DNA of 64,000 nt from Nocardia paucivorans NBRC 100373. GTDB taxonomy: Bacteria > Actinomycetota > Actinomycetes > Mycobacteriales > Mycobacteriaceae. The stretch lies in assembly GCF_000308675.1 (NCBI RefSeq), contig NZ_BAGE01000018.1, positions 1 through 64,000 of the forward strand, written 5' to 3'. Below are positions 32,540 through 41,216 of this stretch, in pieces. Each line of letters starts with the position of its first letter. The stretch's first letter is position 1. A program made the position numbers and the translations under genes. The notes under the pieces were generated by a model that saw only the letters and a list, made by a program, of their open reading frames with translations, had not been told where the DNA came from and did not search any database.

Positions 32540-35034
32540 GGTTCCTCCGTCGGGACGCGGTTGGACGGGTCGAGCGTCGCGACCCGGGATATGCGTTTGC
32601 CGATGTCCCGGAGCCGTTCGGCGAATTCGATCCGTCGTGCGGCGAGTTCGGCCCGCGCCGCGGCGGATTCGGGGTCGGCGGGTTCGAGCAGTTCATAGTT
32701 GTCGGCGAGTTTGAGTGCGCTGGTGAACAGCTCGGTCGATACCGATTCGGGGCTGTGCAGCCGCTGTTGCAGCAGCATCTGTTTGCCGACGGAGACGCAT
32801 TCGTCCACGAATTTCCGGTGCTCGATCTCCTCGCTCGGATCTCGGGCCGCCAGACGCTCGGCCACCACCAGTTGCGCGTCGAAGAAGGCGCGCAGCACCC
32901 GGTGCGCCATCAGGAAACCGCTGCCGGTCAGAGCTTCCAGAACCTCCGTGCTCAGTGTGTCGCGGCTACGGGAGAGCCAGCCGGGGTCCACCAGCAGCAT
33001 CTCGGCATTGATCTGCCGGGCGAATTCCGTGCGTTCGGGAAAGAAGAACTCGAATTTCAGCAGGTCACGGAGGTGGAACACTTCCTCCCAGCCGCGTTTG
33101 AGGGCATCGGTGTCCGGGCCGGACGCCGTTCGGTCGATGCGGGATTCCTCTGTGGTCTCTACCACGCCGAGAATGGCCAGTTCCAGAATCGCCCGGTTGA
33201 TGAACCAGTGCACAGCGCTGTTGCGGTAGAAGGCGGCCTCGAGATGGGCGCCCGGTTCGATCGAGTACACCGGTTCGAGACCGCCGCGATAGACGGTCAC
33301 CACCCTGGCCAGCGCCAGCTGTTCCAACACCACGGCGAGGTTCTGCTCGTCGCGCAGGGCCTCCACCGCGCCGCGCGGCAGATCGCGGCGTTCGATATAG
33401 GACAGCACCGGGTCGAGCAGGGCGCTCACCTCGCGTAGGGTGAGCGCTCGGTCGTTCACGCCGAGCAGGACCAAAGTGACCAGGGCATTGACCGTGACGG
33501 GGGTGACCTCGTTGATGCCCACGGCCACATCGAAGGCGAGTCGCTGCACCGCCCGGCGTTCCAGTTCCGCATTGCCGTCGTCCGGTTCGTGCGCCACCGC
33601 GCCGACGTGCCCGGTGGAGTCGGTGTGGTGCAGCGGGATGGTGACCGGGGACGGGGTGAGTGGGTCGCCGTAGGCGGCGAGCCGTTCCCGGGCCGACAGC
33701 GGGGTCCCGAACCGGACGTAGACGCTACCGGCCGAGTGTTGTTGGCTGCGTATGTATCGGGCCAGCCAGGTCAGGCCTTCCGGTTTCTTCCGGCCGCCGA
33801 CCTGTTCGTGGGCGATGGCGCCCAATTCGTTGAGCCGCTCGTAGGTGATCGAGACGGGCACCAACAGCACATCGTCGACCCGATTTCGGCGTACCGCGGC
33901 GGCCAGATAGTTCAGGAGTCCGTAGCGCGGCGGGCGCAGCTTGCCGGTTCGGGTGCGCCCGCCCTCGAAATACCATTCCAGATTGAATCGTTTGGCCAGC
34001 AGGTAGCAGAAGTACTCCTCGACCACGGCCTTGTACACCTCGTCGTCGCCGAAGCTGCGGCGAATGAAGATGGTGCCGGTGCGTCGGGCGATCGGGCCTA
34101 TCGGCCAGAACCGCAGATTTGCTCCGCCCACCACATGATTGGGTGGGAAATCGTTACGGGCCAGCACATCCCCGAGCACGAACGGATCCACATAGGACCG
34201 ATGCGAGGGCAGGAAGACCAGTGGGTGGCGTCGGTTGAGCTCGCGTAGGGCGGCCAGGCCGGAATCATCGCTGTCCACCTTCCAGGTCGACGCATGCACC
34301 GGTCGCATGGCCTGGGTGAACAGATCCGAGATCAGTCGGCTCTGCGCGGCGACGAGTTCCCGCAGCGCCTTCTCCGCCCGGCGGAACACCTCCTGCGGTT
34401 CCATTCCGGTTTCGTCGGCGATCATGTCGAGGCGGCGCAAGAACTCCGTGGAGTCGAGTATTTCCTCGACGACCAGCCGCGGCACCTTGTATCGGTCGCC
34501 GATCACGGTGCGCTCCGCACGCTCCAGCGCCACCACTGCGGCGCGCACGATGGCCCGGGCGAACGGTTCGGTGGTGCCCGCCGTGTGTAGGGCGGCCGCT
34601 TCCGGGTTGTTGGCGCGTAATTCGCTCAGGCGGGCGGGGCTGCCGATGAGTATCCGGTGTCGGCTCGGCGCCCGGCCGATCAGTCTGCGCTGGGCCAGCC
34701 GGTTCGGCTTGCGGGGATTGGTGAGCAGGGCGAGATCGGTGAAGGTGACCCGCCGGACCCCGTCGCGTTCCGGAGGCAGCCACAGCACCCGAACCGGTAG
34801 TACGAGCGGATCGTCGGTGCGTGCGGTGAGACGGGTGGCGATCGCATTCGCGTCCAGGTCGAGTTGGGTGACCGGGGCGGTGATACCGAGTTCCGCCGTG
34901 AGTCCGCCGTCGGCGAGCCATCGGCCGATCAGTTCGCGTTCCGCGCTCGATGTCGCATCGACCAGGGCAACGACCGACTCGGGCTGCGTTTCTCCCGGCG
35001 TGTGGGCGGGTGCCCCACCGCGATGATCGATCAT
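32536..35034 (-). CDS. plsB: Glycerol-3-phosphate 1-O-acyltransferase
   Basis: An 832-aa peripheral membrane enzyme of the PlsB family; it acylates glycerol-3-phosphate at sn-1 to start phospholipid and triacylglycerol synthesis. The acyltransferase core shows FLPSHRSYVDPFVLG (HX4D), GGANLRFWPIGPIARRTGTIFIRRSFGD, FFEGGRTRTGKLRPPRYGLL (here WYFEGGRTRTGK) and LLVPVSITYERL. The C-terminal half is helical. Length is right for the family. The ATG at 35034 has GGGAGG upstream. It is cotranscribed with plsC through a four-base overlap. Confidence 0.95.
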   Translation of the reverse strand: MIDHRGGAPAHTPGETQPESVVALVDATSSAERELIGRWLADGGLTAELGITAPVTQLDLDANAIATRLTARTDDPLVLPVRVLWLPPERDGVRRVTFTDLALLTNPRKPNRLAQRRLIGRAPSRHRILIGSPARLSELRANNPEAAALHTAGTTEPFARAIVRAAVVALERAERTVIGDRYKVPRLVVEEILDSTEFLRRLDMIADETGMEPQEVFRRAEKALRELVAAQSRLISDLFTQAMRPVHASTWKVDSDDSGLAALRELNRRHPLVFLPSHRSYVDPFVLGDVLARNDFPPNHVVGGANLRFWPIGPIARRTGTIFIRRSFGDDEVYKAVVEEYFCYLLAKRFNLEWYFEGGRTRTGKLRPPRYGLLNYLAAAVRRNRVDDVLLVPVSITYERLNELGAIAHEQVGGRKKPEGLTWLARYIRSQQHSAGSVYVRFGTPLSARERLAAYGDPLTPSPVTIPLHHTDSTGHVGAVAHEPDDGNAELERRAVQRLAFDVAVGINEVTPVTVNALVTLVLLGVNDRALTLREVSALLDPVLSYIERRDLPRGAVEALRDEQNLAVVLEQLALARVVTVYRGGLEPVYSIEPGAHLEAAFYRNSAVHWFINRAILELAILGVVETTEESRIDRTASGPDTDALKRGWEEVFHLRDLLKFEFFFPERTEFARQINAEMLLVDPGWLSRSRDTLSTEVLEALTGSGFLMAHRVLRAFFDAQLVVAERLAARDPSEEIEHRKFVDECVSVGKQMLLQQRLHSPESVSTELFTSALKLADNYELLEPADPESAAARAELAARRIEFAERLRDIGKRISRVATLDPSNRVPTEEP

Positions 35035-35154
35035 GGCGTTCGGCCTCCCGCGTGTAGACGACCCTTCTATTCAAACGCGCCGAACGGGATGGGGGCACCG
35101 AACCGGACGACGTGAGTCGAATTCGTGCCGTATGGCGAGAATCCCCCACTTCTT

Positions 35155-35173
35155 GAAGGTAATGCTAACCTTA
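35155..35173. promoter_or_regulatory. IdeR/DtxR-type iron box upstream of nbtS
   Basis: GAAGGTAATGCTAACCTTA matches the iron box TTAGGTTAGGCTAACCTAA at 14 of 19 bases. It lies 37 bp before the nbtS start and just upstream of its likely promoter, so iron-loaded IdeR would repress the gene. Confidence 0.8.
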
Positions 35174-35209
35174 CTTTTCATATTTAGGTCAGGGTAACTT
35201 GGAGGATCG

Positions 35210-36523
35210 TTGTCGAGCACGGATGAGTACTTGCGTGTTGAGTATGTGACCGACCCGGCGGCAGCGATGTCTCGGCTCGCGGGGGATGAGCGGTTCGGCG
35301 AATACGTCGTATACGAACGGCCGGGGGAATGGGTTTTCGCCGCGGACCCCATCGGCGGTATCGAACTCGACGTCGACGAACTGCGAGTGACCTGGGAGGG
35401 GAAGACCACCGGTGTCCCGTGGGACGGCAGCCCCGCCCAGGTGATGGACCGGACCTTGGCCTCATTGCCGTTGCGCGGCCGTAATGTCTACGGCTGGGTG
35501 GGATTCGAGTTCTGCGCCTGGGCGCTTGATGCCACCGCATATCTCGGGCCGCGGACCGTATTGGCGCATGTGATGGTTCCGCGCATAGAGGTGCGCATAG
35601 GGGTCGACGGTGTCCGGATCGACGGTGCCACACCGGAGGAGGTCGCCGAGATCCACGATCTGATCGCCCGGTCGCAGGAGCTACCGTTACCGCGGCCGTG
35701 TCCGGTGGACACCCGCGTCGATCCCACCGGGTATCGGGAACGGGTGGCCAAGGCCATCGAGGAGATCCGGGCCGGTCGATACCAGAAGGTCATCCTGTCC
35801 CGGAAGGTCGATCTTCCTTTCGCGGTGGACATTCCGGCCACCTACCGACTCGGCCGGGCCAACAACACACCGGCGCGGTCGTTCCTACTGCGGCTCGGTG
35901 GGTTGGAGGCCGCCGGTTTCAGTCCGGAACTGGTGGTGTCGGTGGACGACGAGCGGGTGGTCACCACCGAACCGCTGGCCGGTACCCGGGCGTTCGGACT
36001 GGGTGCCGCCATCGATATGGCGGCCCGCGCCGACCTGGTCTCCGATCCGAAGGAGATAGTGGAACACGCGATATCGGTGCAGACCTCGTTCGCCGAGATC
36101 GCCGCCGTCGCCGATCCGGGCACCCCGGCGGTTTCGGATTTCATGGCGGTGCGGGAACGGGGAAGTGTGCAGCATCTGGCCTCCACCGTGCGCGGTCGAC
36201 TGGCCGCCGATCGATCCTGCTGGGATGCGCTGGAGGTGCTGTTTCCCTCGGTGACCGCCTCGGGTATTCCGAAGCGTGCGGGCGTGGACTCGGTATTCCG
36301 GCTCGACCACGATCCGCGCGGTCTGTATTCCGGTGCGGTGCTGACGGTTTCTCCGACCGGAGCCATGGAGGCCACGCTGGTCCTGCGCGCGGTGTACCAG
36401 GACGCCGACGGTGCGTGGCTGCGCGCCGGCGCCGGGGTGGTGGGACAGTCCCGGCCGGAGCGGGAATTCGAGGAGACCTGCGAGAAATTGGGCAGTGTCG
36501 CGCCGTATGTCGTGCGGGCCTGA
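35210..36523 (+). CDS. nbtS: Salicylate synthase (MbtI-type) for nocobactin
   Basis: A 437-aa chorismate-using enzyme of the MbtI/Irp9 group: chorismate to isochorismate to salicylate plus pyruvate. C-terminal motifs include KVILSRKVDLPF, GFSPELVVSV, TEPLAGTRAFG, KEIVEHAISVQTSF, VQHLASTVRGRL, PSVTASGIPKRAG, GLYSGAVL and AGAGVVGQSRPEREFEETCEKL. Start TTG at 35210, with GGAGG five bases upstream. An iron box precedes it. The partner nbtT is convergent, stop codons 21 bp apart. Salicylate is the aryl cap of nocobactin; the same pairing is described in Nocardia farcinica. Confidence 0.92.
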   Translation: MSSTDEYLRVEYVTDPAAAMSRLAGDERFGEYVVYERPGEWVFAADPIGGIELDVDELRVTWEGKTTGVPWDGSPAQVMDRTLASLPLRGRNVYGWVGFEFCAWALDATAYLGPRTVLAHVMVPRIEVRIGVDGVRIDGATPEEVAEIHDLIARSQELPLPRPCPVDTRVDPTGYRERVAKAIEEIRAGRYQKVILSRKVDLPFAVDIPATYRLGRANNTPARSFLLRLGGLEAAGFSPELVVSVDDERVVTTEPLAGTRAFGLGAAIDMAARADLVSDPKEIVEHAISVQTSFAEIAAVADPGTPAVSDFMAVRERGSVQHLASTVRGRLAADRSCWDALEVLFPSVTASGIPKRAGVDSVFRLDHDPRGLYSGAVLTVSPTGAMEATLVLRAVYQDADGAWLRAGAGVVGQSRPEREFEETCEKLGSVAPYVVRA

Positions 36524-36544
36524 CCTCGATCGAACCCGGCTCGT

Positions 36545-38161
36545 TCACCCTTGGGCGCGCAATGCCTTCTTGTCGATCTTGCCGACCGCGGTGATCGGCA
36601 GGCTGTCCGCTCGGCGCAGGATATCGGGCAGTTTGTAGGTGGCCAGGCCGCGCTCGGTGAGGAACTTCTTGATCTCGGTGAGGGTTGGCATCTGCCCGGT
36701 GACCACCAGAACCGCGCAGACCTTTTCGCCGAGCGCGGCGTCGGGCAGTCCGACCGCCGCCGCATGGCGGACGGCCGGGTGGGCGAGCAGATGCTCTTCC
36801 AGTTCGTCGCAGGAGATGTTCTCCCCGCCGCGGTTGATCACATCCTTGATCCGTCCGGAGACCACCAGATGGCCGCTGGGCAGCCGGCGCACCAGATCCC
36901 CGCTGCGATAGAACCCGTCCGGAGTGAAGGCGCGGGCATTGTGTTCGGGGGCGCGGTAGTAGCCACGGATGGTGTAGGGCCCTCGGACGAGCAGTTCGCC
37001 CTCCTCACCGGGGGCGACATCGTTACCGTCCTCGTCGACCACCCGCACCTCGTCGGCCGGGGAAAGCGGCCGGCCCTGGGTCGCGCACACCGTGTCGACA
37101 GGATCGTCGAGGCGGGTGTAGTTGATCAGCCCCTCGGCCATACCGAAAACCTGCTGCAGGGTCGTGTTCAGCGCGGGCGCCACCTCGCGGGCGTTCACCT
37201 CGGCCAATTTGGCTCCGCCCACCTGCAACAGGCGCAGCGATGAGATGTCGGCCTCCTCCCATTCCACGGCCGCGCACCATAGTTGGGCCAATGGGGGGAC
37301 CACGGCGGTGACGGTCACCCGGTGCTTTTCGATGGTGGCGAAAACGTTCTCGGGGCTGGGGTCGGTGACGAACGCGAGTGCGCCGCCGGTCGCGATGGTG
37401 CCCAGAATGCCGGGGCAGGCCAGGGGGAAATTGTGGGCGGCCGGGAGAGTGGCCAGGTAGACGTCGGTTTCGGTCAGTTCGCAGACCTCGGCGCTTGCGG
37501 TCGCGTTGTAGACGTAATCGTCGTGGGTGCGGGCGATCAGCTTGGGCAGCCCGGTCGTACCGCCGGAGACCAGCATCAGCGCGATATCACTCGGGTCGAT
37601 ATCCGGCAGCGAACCGGTGTCGCGGGCCACGGTGTTCAGGTCGGTGAACGAGCCGGCGTCGCCGAGGACCAGGACATGACGCAGGGTCGGCACCGTATCG
37701 ACGAGCGTGGTGGCGAGTTCCCGGTAGTCGAAACCGACCAACCGGTCGACGATCAAATAGCCGACCGCGCCCGACAGCGTCGCCAGGTGCTCGATCTCGG
37801 CGCGGCGGTGCGCGGGCAGGGTGAGCACCGGGATGATGCCGGCGCGGAGCAGTCCGAACAGGACGGTCGCGAATTCGGGCACGTTCGGCAGTTGGACCAC
37901 CACGCGGTCCCCGGGGGCTATACCCAGGGCGAGCAGACCGTAGGCCATCCGGTCGGCCTCGGCGTCCAGTTCCGCGTAGGACAGGGGACGCTCTCCCAGC
38001 ACGGCGGGGCGGTCGGGTTGCCGGTGGACGGTCGTGCGGAGCAGATCGCCCAGGGTGCGTCCGGTCCAGTATCCGGCCGCGCGGTAGGCCTCGGCGCTGT
38101 CGGTGGGGAACGGGACATAACCGTCGCGGTGGGTACCGGCGGTGGTGGAAGTCGAACTCAC
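36545..38161 (-). CDS. nbtT: Salicyl-AMP ligase for nocobactin (MbtA/DhbE type)
   Basis: A 538-aa adenylation enzyme that activates salicylate for loading onto an aryl carrier protein. The core shows LVSGGTTGLPKLIARTHDDYVYN (phosphate loop), TLPAAHNFPLACPGILGT, QVFGMAEGLINYTRLDDP, GFYRSGDLVRRLPSGHLVVSGRIKDVINRGGENISCDELEEHL and the catalytic Lys near the end (VGKIDKKALRAQG). The HNFPLxxPG pattern and substrate pocket fit aryl acids. GTG start at 38161. Its leader has a 20-bp tandem repeat and an IdeR box. Adjacent nbtS supplies the salicylate. Confidence 0.92.
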   Translation of the reverse strand: MSSTSTTAGTHRDGYVPFPTDSAEAYRAAGYWTGRTLGDLLRTTVHRQPDRPAVLGERPLSYAELDAEADRMAYGLLALGIAPGDRVVVQLPNVPEFATVLFGLLRAGIIPVLTLPAHRRAEIEHLATLSGAVGYLIVDRLVGFDYRELATTLVDTVPTLRHVLVLGDAGSFTDLNTVARDTGSLPDIDPSDIALMLVSGGTTGLPKLIARTHDDYVYNATASAEVCELTETDVYLATLPAAHNFPLACPGILGTIATGGALAFVTDPSPENVFATIEKHRVTVTAVVPPLAQLWCAAVEWEEADISSLRLLQVGGAKLAEVNAREVAPALNTTLQQVFGMAEGLINYTRLDDPVDTVCATQGRPLSPADEVRVVDEDGNDVAPGEEGELLVRGPYTIRGYYRAPEHNARAFTPDGFYRSGDLVRRLPSGHLVVSGRIKDVINRGGENISCDELEEHLLAHPAVRHAAAVGLPDAALGEKVCAVLVVTGQMPTLTEIKKFLTERGLATYKLPDILRRADSLPITAVGKIDKKALRAQG

Positions 38162-38200
38162 GATGGCCTCGCTGGACGGGGTCGATGGACGGATGTGCGC

Positions 38201-38296
38201 ACGTCCGATTCGGATAGGTCACGTCCGATTCGGATAGGTCACGTCCGATTCGGATAGGTCACGTCCGATTCGGATAGGTCACGTCCGATTCGGATA
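38201..38296. repeat. 20-bp tandem repeat (4.8 copies) in the nbtT leader
   Basis: Four perfect copies of ACGTCCGATTCGGATAGGTC lie at 38201-38220, 38221-38240, 38241-38260 and 38261-38280, plus a 16-base fifth copy at 38281-38296. Each unit has the near-palindrome TCCGA-T-TCGGA. The array fills the gap between the iron box (38294-38312) and the nbtT start at 38161. It has no spacers and no coding role. Confidence 0.97.
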
Positions 38297-38312
38297 TGTT
38301 AGGCAAGCCTAT
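38294..38312. promoter_or_regulatory. IdeR/DtxR-type iron box upstream of nbtT
   Basis: ATATGTTAGGCAAGCCTAT matches TTAGGTTAGGCTAACCTAA at 14 of 19 positions, with the central GTTAGGC..CC-TA core intact. It overlaps the end of the tandem repeat and lies about 135 bp upstream of the nbtT start, consistent with iron repression of salicylate activation. Confidence 0.8.
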
Positions 38313-38387
38313 CCAATTTCGGTAGACGTGGGGAAACAGGCGGATTTCGCGCCCCGCACAGCCCTGGGACGGAACTAGACTCGCCCC

Positions 38388-39269
38388 ATGAGTGGATGGG
38401 GTGTGAGGGATATCCCCGATCAGCAGGGTCGGACGTTCATTGTCACCGGGGCCAACAGCGGGCTCGGCGCGGTCGCCGCGCGGGCACTGGCCGGGGCCGG
38501 GGCGCAAGTGGTGCTGGCCTGCCGGAACGTGGACAAGGGACGAGCGGTCGCCGACGAGATCGGCCCGCGGGCCGAAGTACGTCGACTCGACCTGGCCGAC
38601 CTGGCCTCGGTGCGGGAATTCGCCGCCGGGGTGGATCGGGCGGATGTATTGATCAACAACGCCGGGGTGATGGCGATACCGTTGCGCCGGACGGTCGACG
38701 GGTTCGAGATGCAGATCGGCACCAACCATCTCGGCCATTTCGCCCTCACCGGATTGCTGCTGGACAAGATCGCGGACCGGATCGTGACGGTGGCCAGCGG
38801 CGCACATGTCATAGGCGCCATCGACCTGGATGACCTGAACTGGGAACGGCGCACCTACCGGCGCTGGGCAGCCTACGGTCAGGCCAAACTGGCGAACCTG
38901 ATGTTCGCCTACGAACTACAGCGCCGACTCACCGCCGCCGGCTCCACCACCATCTCGGTGGCCGCGCACCCGGGCTATGCCGCCACCGAACTGCAGTCGC
39001 ATACCGAAACCTTCCTGGACGCGGTGATGGCGCTGGGTAATCGGCTGCTCGCGCAGAGCGCCGAGATGGGAGCGCTGCCCGAGCTCTACGCCGCCACTGC
39101 CGCCGAAGTGGAACCGGGCGGCTACTACGGTCCCGTCGGACTGGGTGGGATGCGCGGTAGCCCCGGACGGTCCGGGTCCTCGGCCCGGGCGAAGGACGAG
39201 GCGACGGCCCGGGCGCTGTGGGAGCTGTCGGAGAAACTGACCGGAGTGACCTATCGCTTCGGCGATTGA
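38388..39269 (+). CDS. Short-chain dehydrogenase/reductase (retinol/protochlorophyllide-reductase-like)
   Basis: A 293-aa Rossmann-fold oxidoreductase. Cofactor motif TGANSGLGAVAARALAGAG (about residues 20-38), NNAGVM, and catalytic YGQAK in RRWAAYGQAKLANLMF. The CRN after the second strand (VVLACRNVDKGRA) indicates NADP preference. The substrate is unknown; 'retinol dehydrogenase'-type annotation is common for this branch. The ATG at 38388 lies six bases after TAGACT, a probable leaderless start. The next gene (AhpD-like) begins about 90 bp later in the same direction. Confidence 0.88.
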   Translation: MSGWGVRDIPDQQGRTFIVTGANSGLGAVAARALAGAGAQVVLACRNVDKGRAVADEIGPRAEVRRLDLADLASVREFAAGVDRADVLINNAGVMAIPLRRTVDGFEMQIGTNHLGHFALTGLLLDKIADRIVTVASGAHVIGAIDLDDLNWERRTYRRWAAYGQAKLANLMFAYELQRRLTAAGSTTISVAAHPGYAATELQSHTETFLDAVMALGNRLLAQSAEMGALPELYAATAAEVEPGGYYGPVGLGGMRGSPGRSGSSARAKDEATARALWELSEKLTGVTYRFGD

Positions 39270-39358
39270 CACCTCGGGAATTCACGTGGTTCTGTCACAC
39301 CCGCGGTGGCCATGTCGTCGTCCTGATGAAAACGATGACAACGGAAAGGAATCAGGGC

Positions 39359-39829
39359 ATGGAACCCCGTTTCGACCTCCGCAGCAACTCTATCGTCACG
39401 AGCTTCTCCAAGCGGCTGGTCACCGCCAGTAGGGTGGTCGAGGACTCCGGTCTGCCCGCGGCCACCTGCGAACTGATCAGGATCCGGGCCAGCCAGATCA
39501 ACGGCTGCAGTTTCTGTGTCGATATGCACACCAAGGATGCCGCGCACGCCGGTGAGTCGGCCACCCGCATCAATTTGGTCGCCGCCTGGCGGGAGGCGAC
39601 CGTGTTCACCGAGCCAGAACGCGCGGCGCTGGCCTTGACCGAGGAGGCCACCAGGATCGCCGATGGTGGTGGGGTGAGCGAGGAGGTCTGGCAGCAGGTC
39701 CGCAAGCACTACGACGACGACCAGATCGCCGGACTCATCGCCGAGATCGCCGCCATAAACGCCTGGAACCGGATGAACACCATCGCCCACACCCCCGCGG
39801 GCGACTACGTCCCCGGGGCGCTCGGCTGA
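39359..39829 (+). CDS. AhpD-like alkylhydroperoxidase (carboxymuconolactone decarboxylase family)
   Basis: A 156-aa all-helical CMD-family protein. The redox CxxC with His is visible: SQINGCSFCVDMHTKDAAHAGES (C-S-F-C..H). The C-terminus ISEIAAINAWNRMNTIAHTPAG (here AEIAAINAWNRMNTIAHTP) is typical. These proteins act as disulfide or peroxide reductases. ATG at 39359 with GAAAGGAATCAGGG upstream; ATG at 39326 would add MKTMTTERNQG. The SDR upstream may be cotranscribed. A 14-bp hairpin follows at 39846-39877. Confidence 0.9.
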   Translation: MEPRFDLRSNSIVTSFSKRLVTASRVVEDSGLPAATCELIRIRASQINGCSFCVDMHTKDAAHAGESATRINLVAAWREATVFTEPERAALALTEEATRIADGGGVSEEVWQQVRKHYDDDQIAGLIAEIAAINAWNRMNTIAHTPAGDYVPGALG

Positions 39830-39845
39830 ACCGTGCTACCGGCCG

Positions 39846-39877
39846 GCCGGACCCCGGGTACGCACCCGGGGTCCGGC
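39846..39877. terminator. Perfect 14-bp hairpin after the AhpD-like gene
   Basis: GCCGGACCCCGGGT (39846-39859) pairs with ACCCGGGGTCCGGC (39864-39877) around ACGC. It separates the AhpD-like gene from the promoter of the DAHP synthase leader. There is no T-tract. Confidence 0.8.
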
Positions 39878-39883
39878 GACTGG

Positions 39884-39889
39884 TAGTGT
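39884..39889 (+). promoter_or_regulatory. -10 element (TAGTGT) of the DAHP synthase leader
   Basis: TAGTGT sits exactly seven bases before the GTG of the leader peptide at 39897, so the transcript would begin at the start codon itself (leaderless). Confidence 0.6.
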
Positions 39890-39896
39890 GCTCGAC

Positions 39897-39968
39897 GTGC
39901 AGCGCGCGTATTTCTGGTTTAGCAAGCCGGCCCTGGGTGGGTCGGTCTGCGGCAACCGCGTGCGCTGA
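39897..39968 (+). CDS. Aromatic-rich leader peptide upstream of DAHP synthase
   Basis: A 23-codon frame: MQRAYFWFSK then PALGGSVCGNRVR before TGA. Codons 5-8 are Tyr-Phe-Trp-Phe, the three end products of the pathway that begins with the downstream gene. This is the layout of a ribosome-stalling attenuator. The leader has a leaderless -10 (39884-39889) and is followed by two hairpins and the DAHP synthase gene at 40055. Confidence 0.78.
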   Translation: MQRAYFWFSKPALGGSVCGNRVR

Positions 39969-39980
39969 CCAGTTTCACCC

Positions 39981-40005
39981 CGAGCCGGAAGCAAGGACCG
40001 GCTCG
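39981..40005 (+). promoter_or_regulatory. Attenuator stem in the DAHP synthase leader
   Basis: CGAGCCGG (39981-39988) pairs with CCGGCTCG (39998-40005). It lies 12 bases after the leader peptide stop. The GCCGGCCC inside the leader ORF (39927-39934) could compete for one arm, as in classical attenuation. Confidence 0.5.
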
Positions 40006-40018
40006 ACGGGTTGATGTC

Positions 40019-40054
40019 CGTGGGTCGGCCAGAACAGTTAGGAATCCACCCACG
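40019..40054 (+). promoter_or_regulatory. Ribosome-binding-site-sequestering hairpin of DAHP synthase
   Basis: CGTGGGT (40019-40025) can pair with ACCCACG (40048-40054), which ends at the ATG; the loop holds the AGGA ribosome binding site. The same GTGGGTCGG sequence occurs inside the leader ORF (39937-39945), so two regions can compete for the ACCCAC strand. Confidence 0.45.
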
Positions 40055-41143
40055 ATGACGATCGCAGCCGATATCGACGCTCTCCATACCGACCTCGACC
40101 ATCAGCGCACGCTGAGCGTGAGCCCGCTGCGCTCCCCGGCGGAGGTGCGGATGGTGCATCCGATCACCGACGAGCTGGCCGCGACCGTGCGCGCCGGCCG
40201 TAAAGCGACGGTGGACGTCCTCAACGGAGTCGACGACCGCCTCATGGTGATTGTCGGACCGTGTTCGGTGCACGATCCGGTCGCCGCGCTCGACTACGCG
40301 CGTCGACTGGCCGTCGCGTCCGCCGCAGTGGCCGATCGGCTGCATGTGGTGATGAGGGTGTACTTCGAGAAGCCGCGCACCACACTGGGCTGGAAGGGTC
40401 TGATCAACGATCCGCATCTGGACGGTAGTTTCGATGTGAACACCGGCCTGGGCATCGGTCGCAAACTGCTCACCGATATCACTGCCCTGGGCCTACCGGT
40501 GGCCTGCGAATTCCTCGACCCGATCACTCCGCAGTACATCTCCGACCTGGTCTCCTATGGTGCGATCGGCGCGCGTACCGCCGCCAGCCAGGTGCACCGT
40601 CAGCTCAGCAGCGCGCTGTCCATGCCGGTCGGGATCAAGAACGGCACCGACGGCGATGTCCAGGTGGCGGTGGACGGGGTGCGGGCCGCCGCCGCCAGCC
40701 ATGTGTTCCCCGGCACGGATCTGTCCGGGCGGTCGGCGCTGATCCGCACCACCGGTAACCCGGACTGCCATGTGATCCTGCGCGGCGGCAGCTCCGGTCC
40801 GAACTACGACGCCGCCTCGGTGGCGGAGGCATGCGCCCGGCTGGCGAAAGCGTCGCTGCCGCAGCGACTCGTCGTCGACGCCAGCCACGGCAACAGCAAC
40901 AAGGATCACACCAGGCAGGTCGATGTGGTCACCGATATCGCCGCCCGGCTCGCCGCCGGGGAGCCGGGCGTGGTCGGGGTGATGTTGGAGAGCTTCCTGG
41001 TGGCGGGTCGTCAGGACCTGACCCTGGGCCGGGCCGAGGACCTCACCTACGGGCAGTCCATCACCGATGCCTGCATCGATTGGGACACCACGGCCGTGCA
41101 GTTGGAGACACTCGCCGACGCGGTGGCCCGCCGTCGGGGCTGA
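40055..41143 (+). CDS. aroF: 3-deoxy-7-phosphoheptulonate (DAHP) synthase, class I
   Basis: A 362-aa class I DAHP synthase, first step of the shikimate pathway, from PEP and erythrose-4-phosphate. Motifs: IVGPCSVHDP, VMRVYFEKPRTTLGWKGLINDP, ACEFLDPITPQYISDLVSYGAIGARTAASQVHRQLSSALSMPVGIKNGTDG, ILRGG, and DASHGNSNKDH (metal-binding His). It lies after a Tyr/Phe/Trp leader peptide, so it is probably controlled by aromatic amino acids. The exact isoenzyme (aroF, aroG or aroH type) cannot be told; the symbol is tentative. ATG 40055 overlaps a stem that hides its AGGA site. Confidence 0.94.
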   Translation: MTIAADIDALHTDLDHQRTLSVSPLRSPAEVRMVHPITDELAATVRAGRKATVDVLNGVDDRLMVIVGPCSVHDPVAALDYARRLAVASAAVADRLHVVMRVYFEKPRTTLGWKGLINDPHLDGSFDVNTGLGIGRKLLTDITALGLPVACEFLDPITPQYISDLVSYGAIGARTAASQVHRQLSSALSMPVGIKNGTDGDVQVAVDGVRAAAASHVFPGTDLSGRSALIRTTGNPDCHVILRGGSSGPNYDAASVAEACARLAKASLPQRLVVDASHGNSNKDHTRQVDVVTDIAARLAAGEPGVVGVMLESFLVAGRQDLTLGRAEDLTYGQSITDACIDWDTTAVQLETLADAVARRRG

Positions 41144-41216
41144 GCGGAGTTCGGACCGTTCGACCCCGATGCCGAGCGGAGTGCCGGGCGCGGGTGTACC
41201 GGTTGCCGACGGATGG

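Noticed and set aside
38201-38296. CRISPR array
   Set aside because: The repeats are directly adjacent 20-mers with no spacers and no cas genes; this is a tandem repeat.
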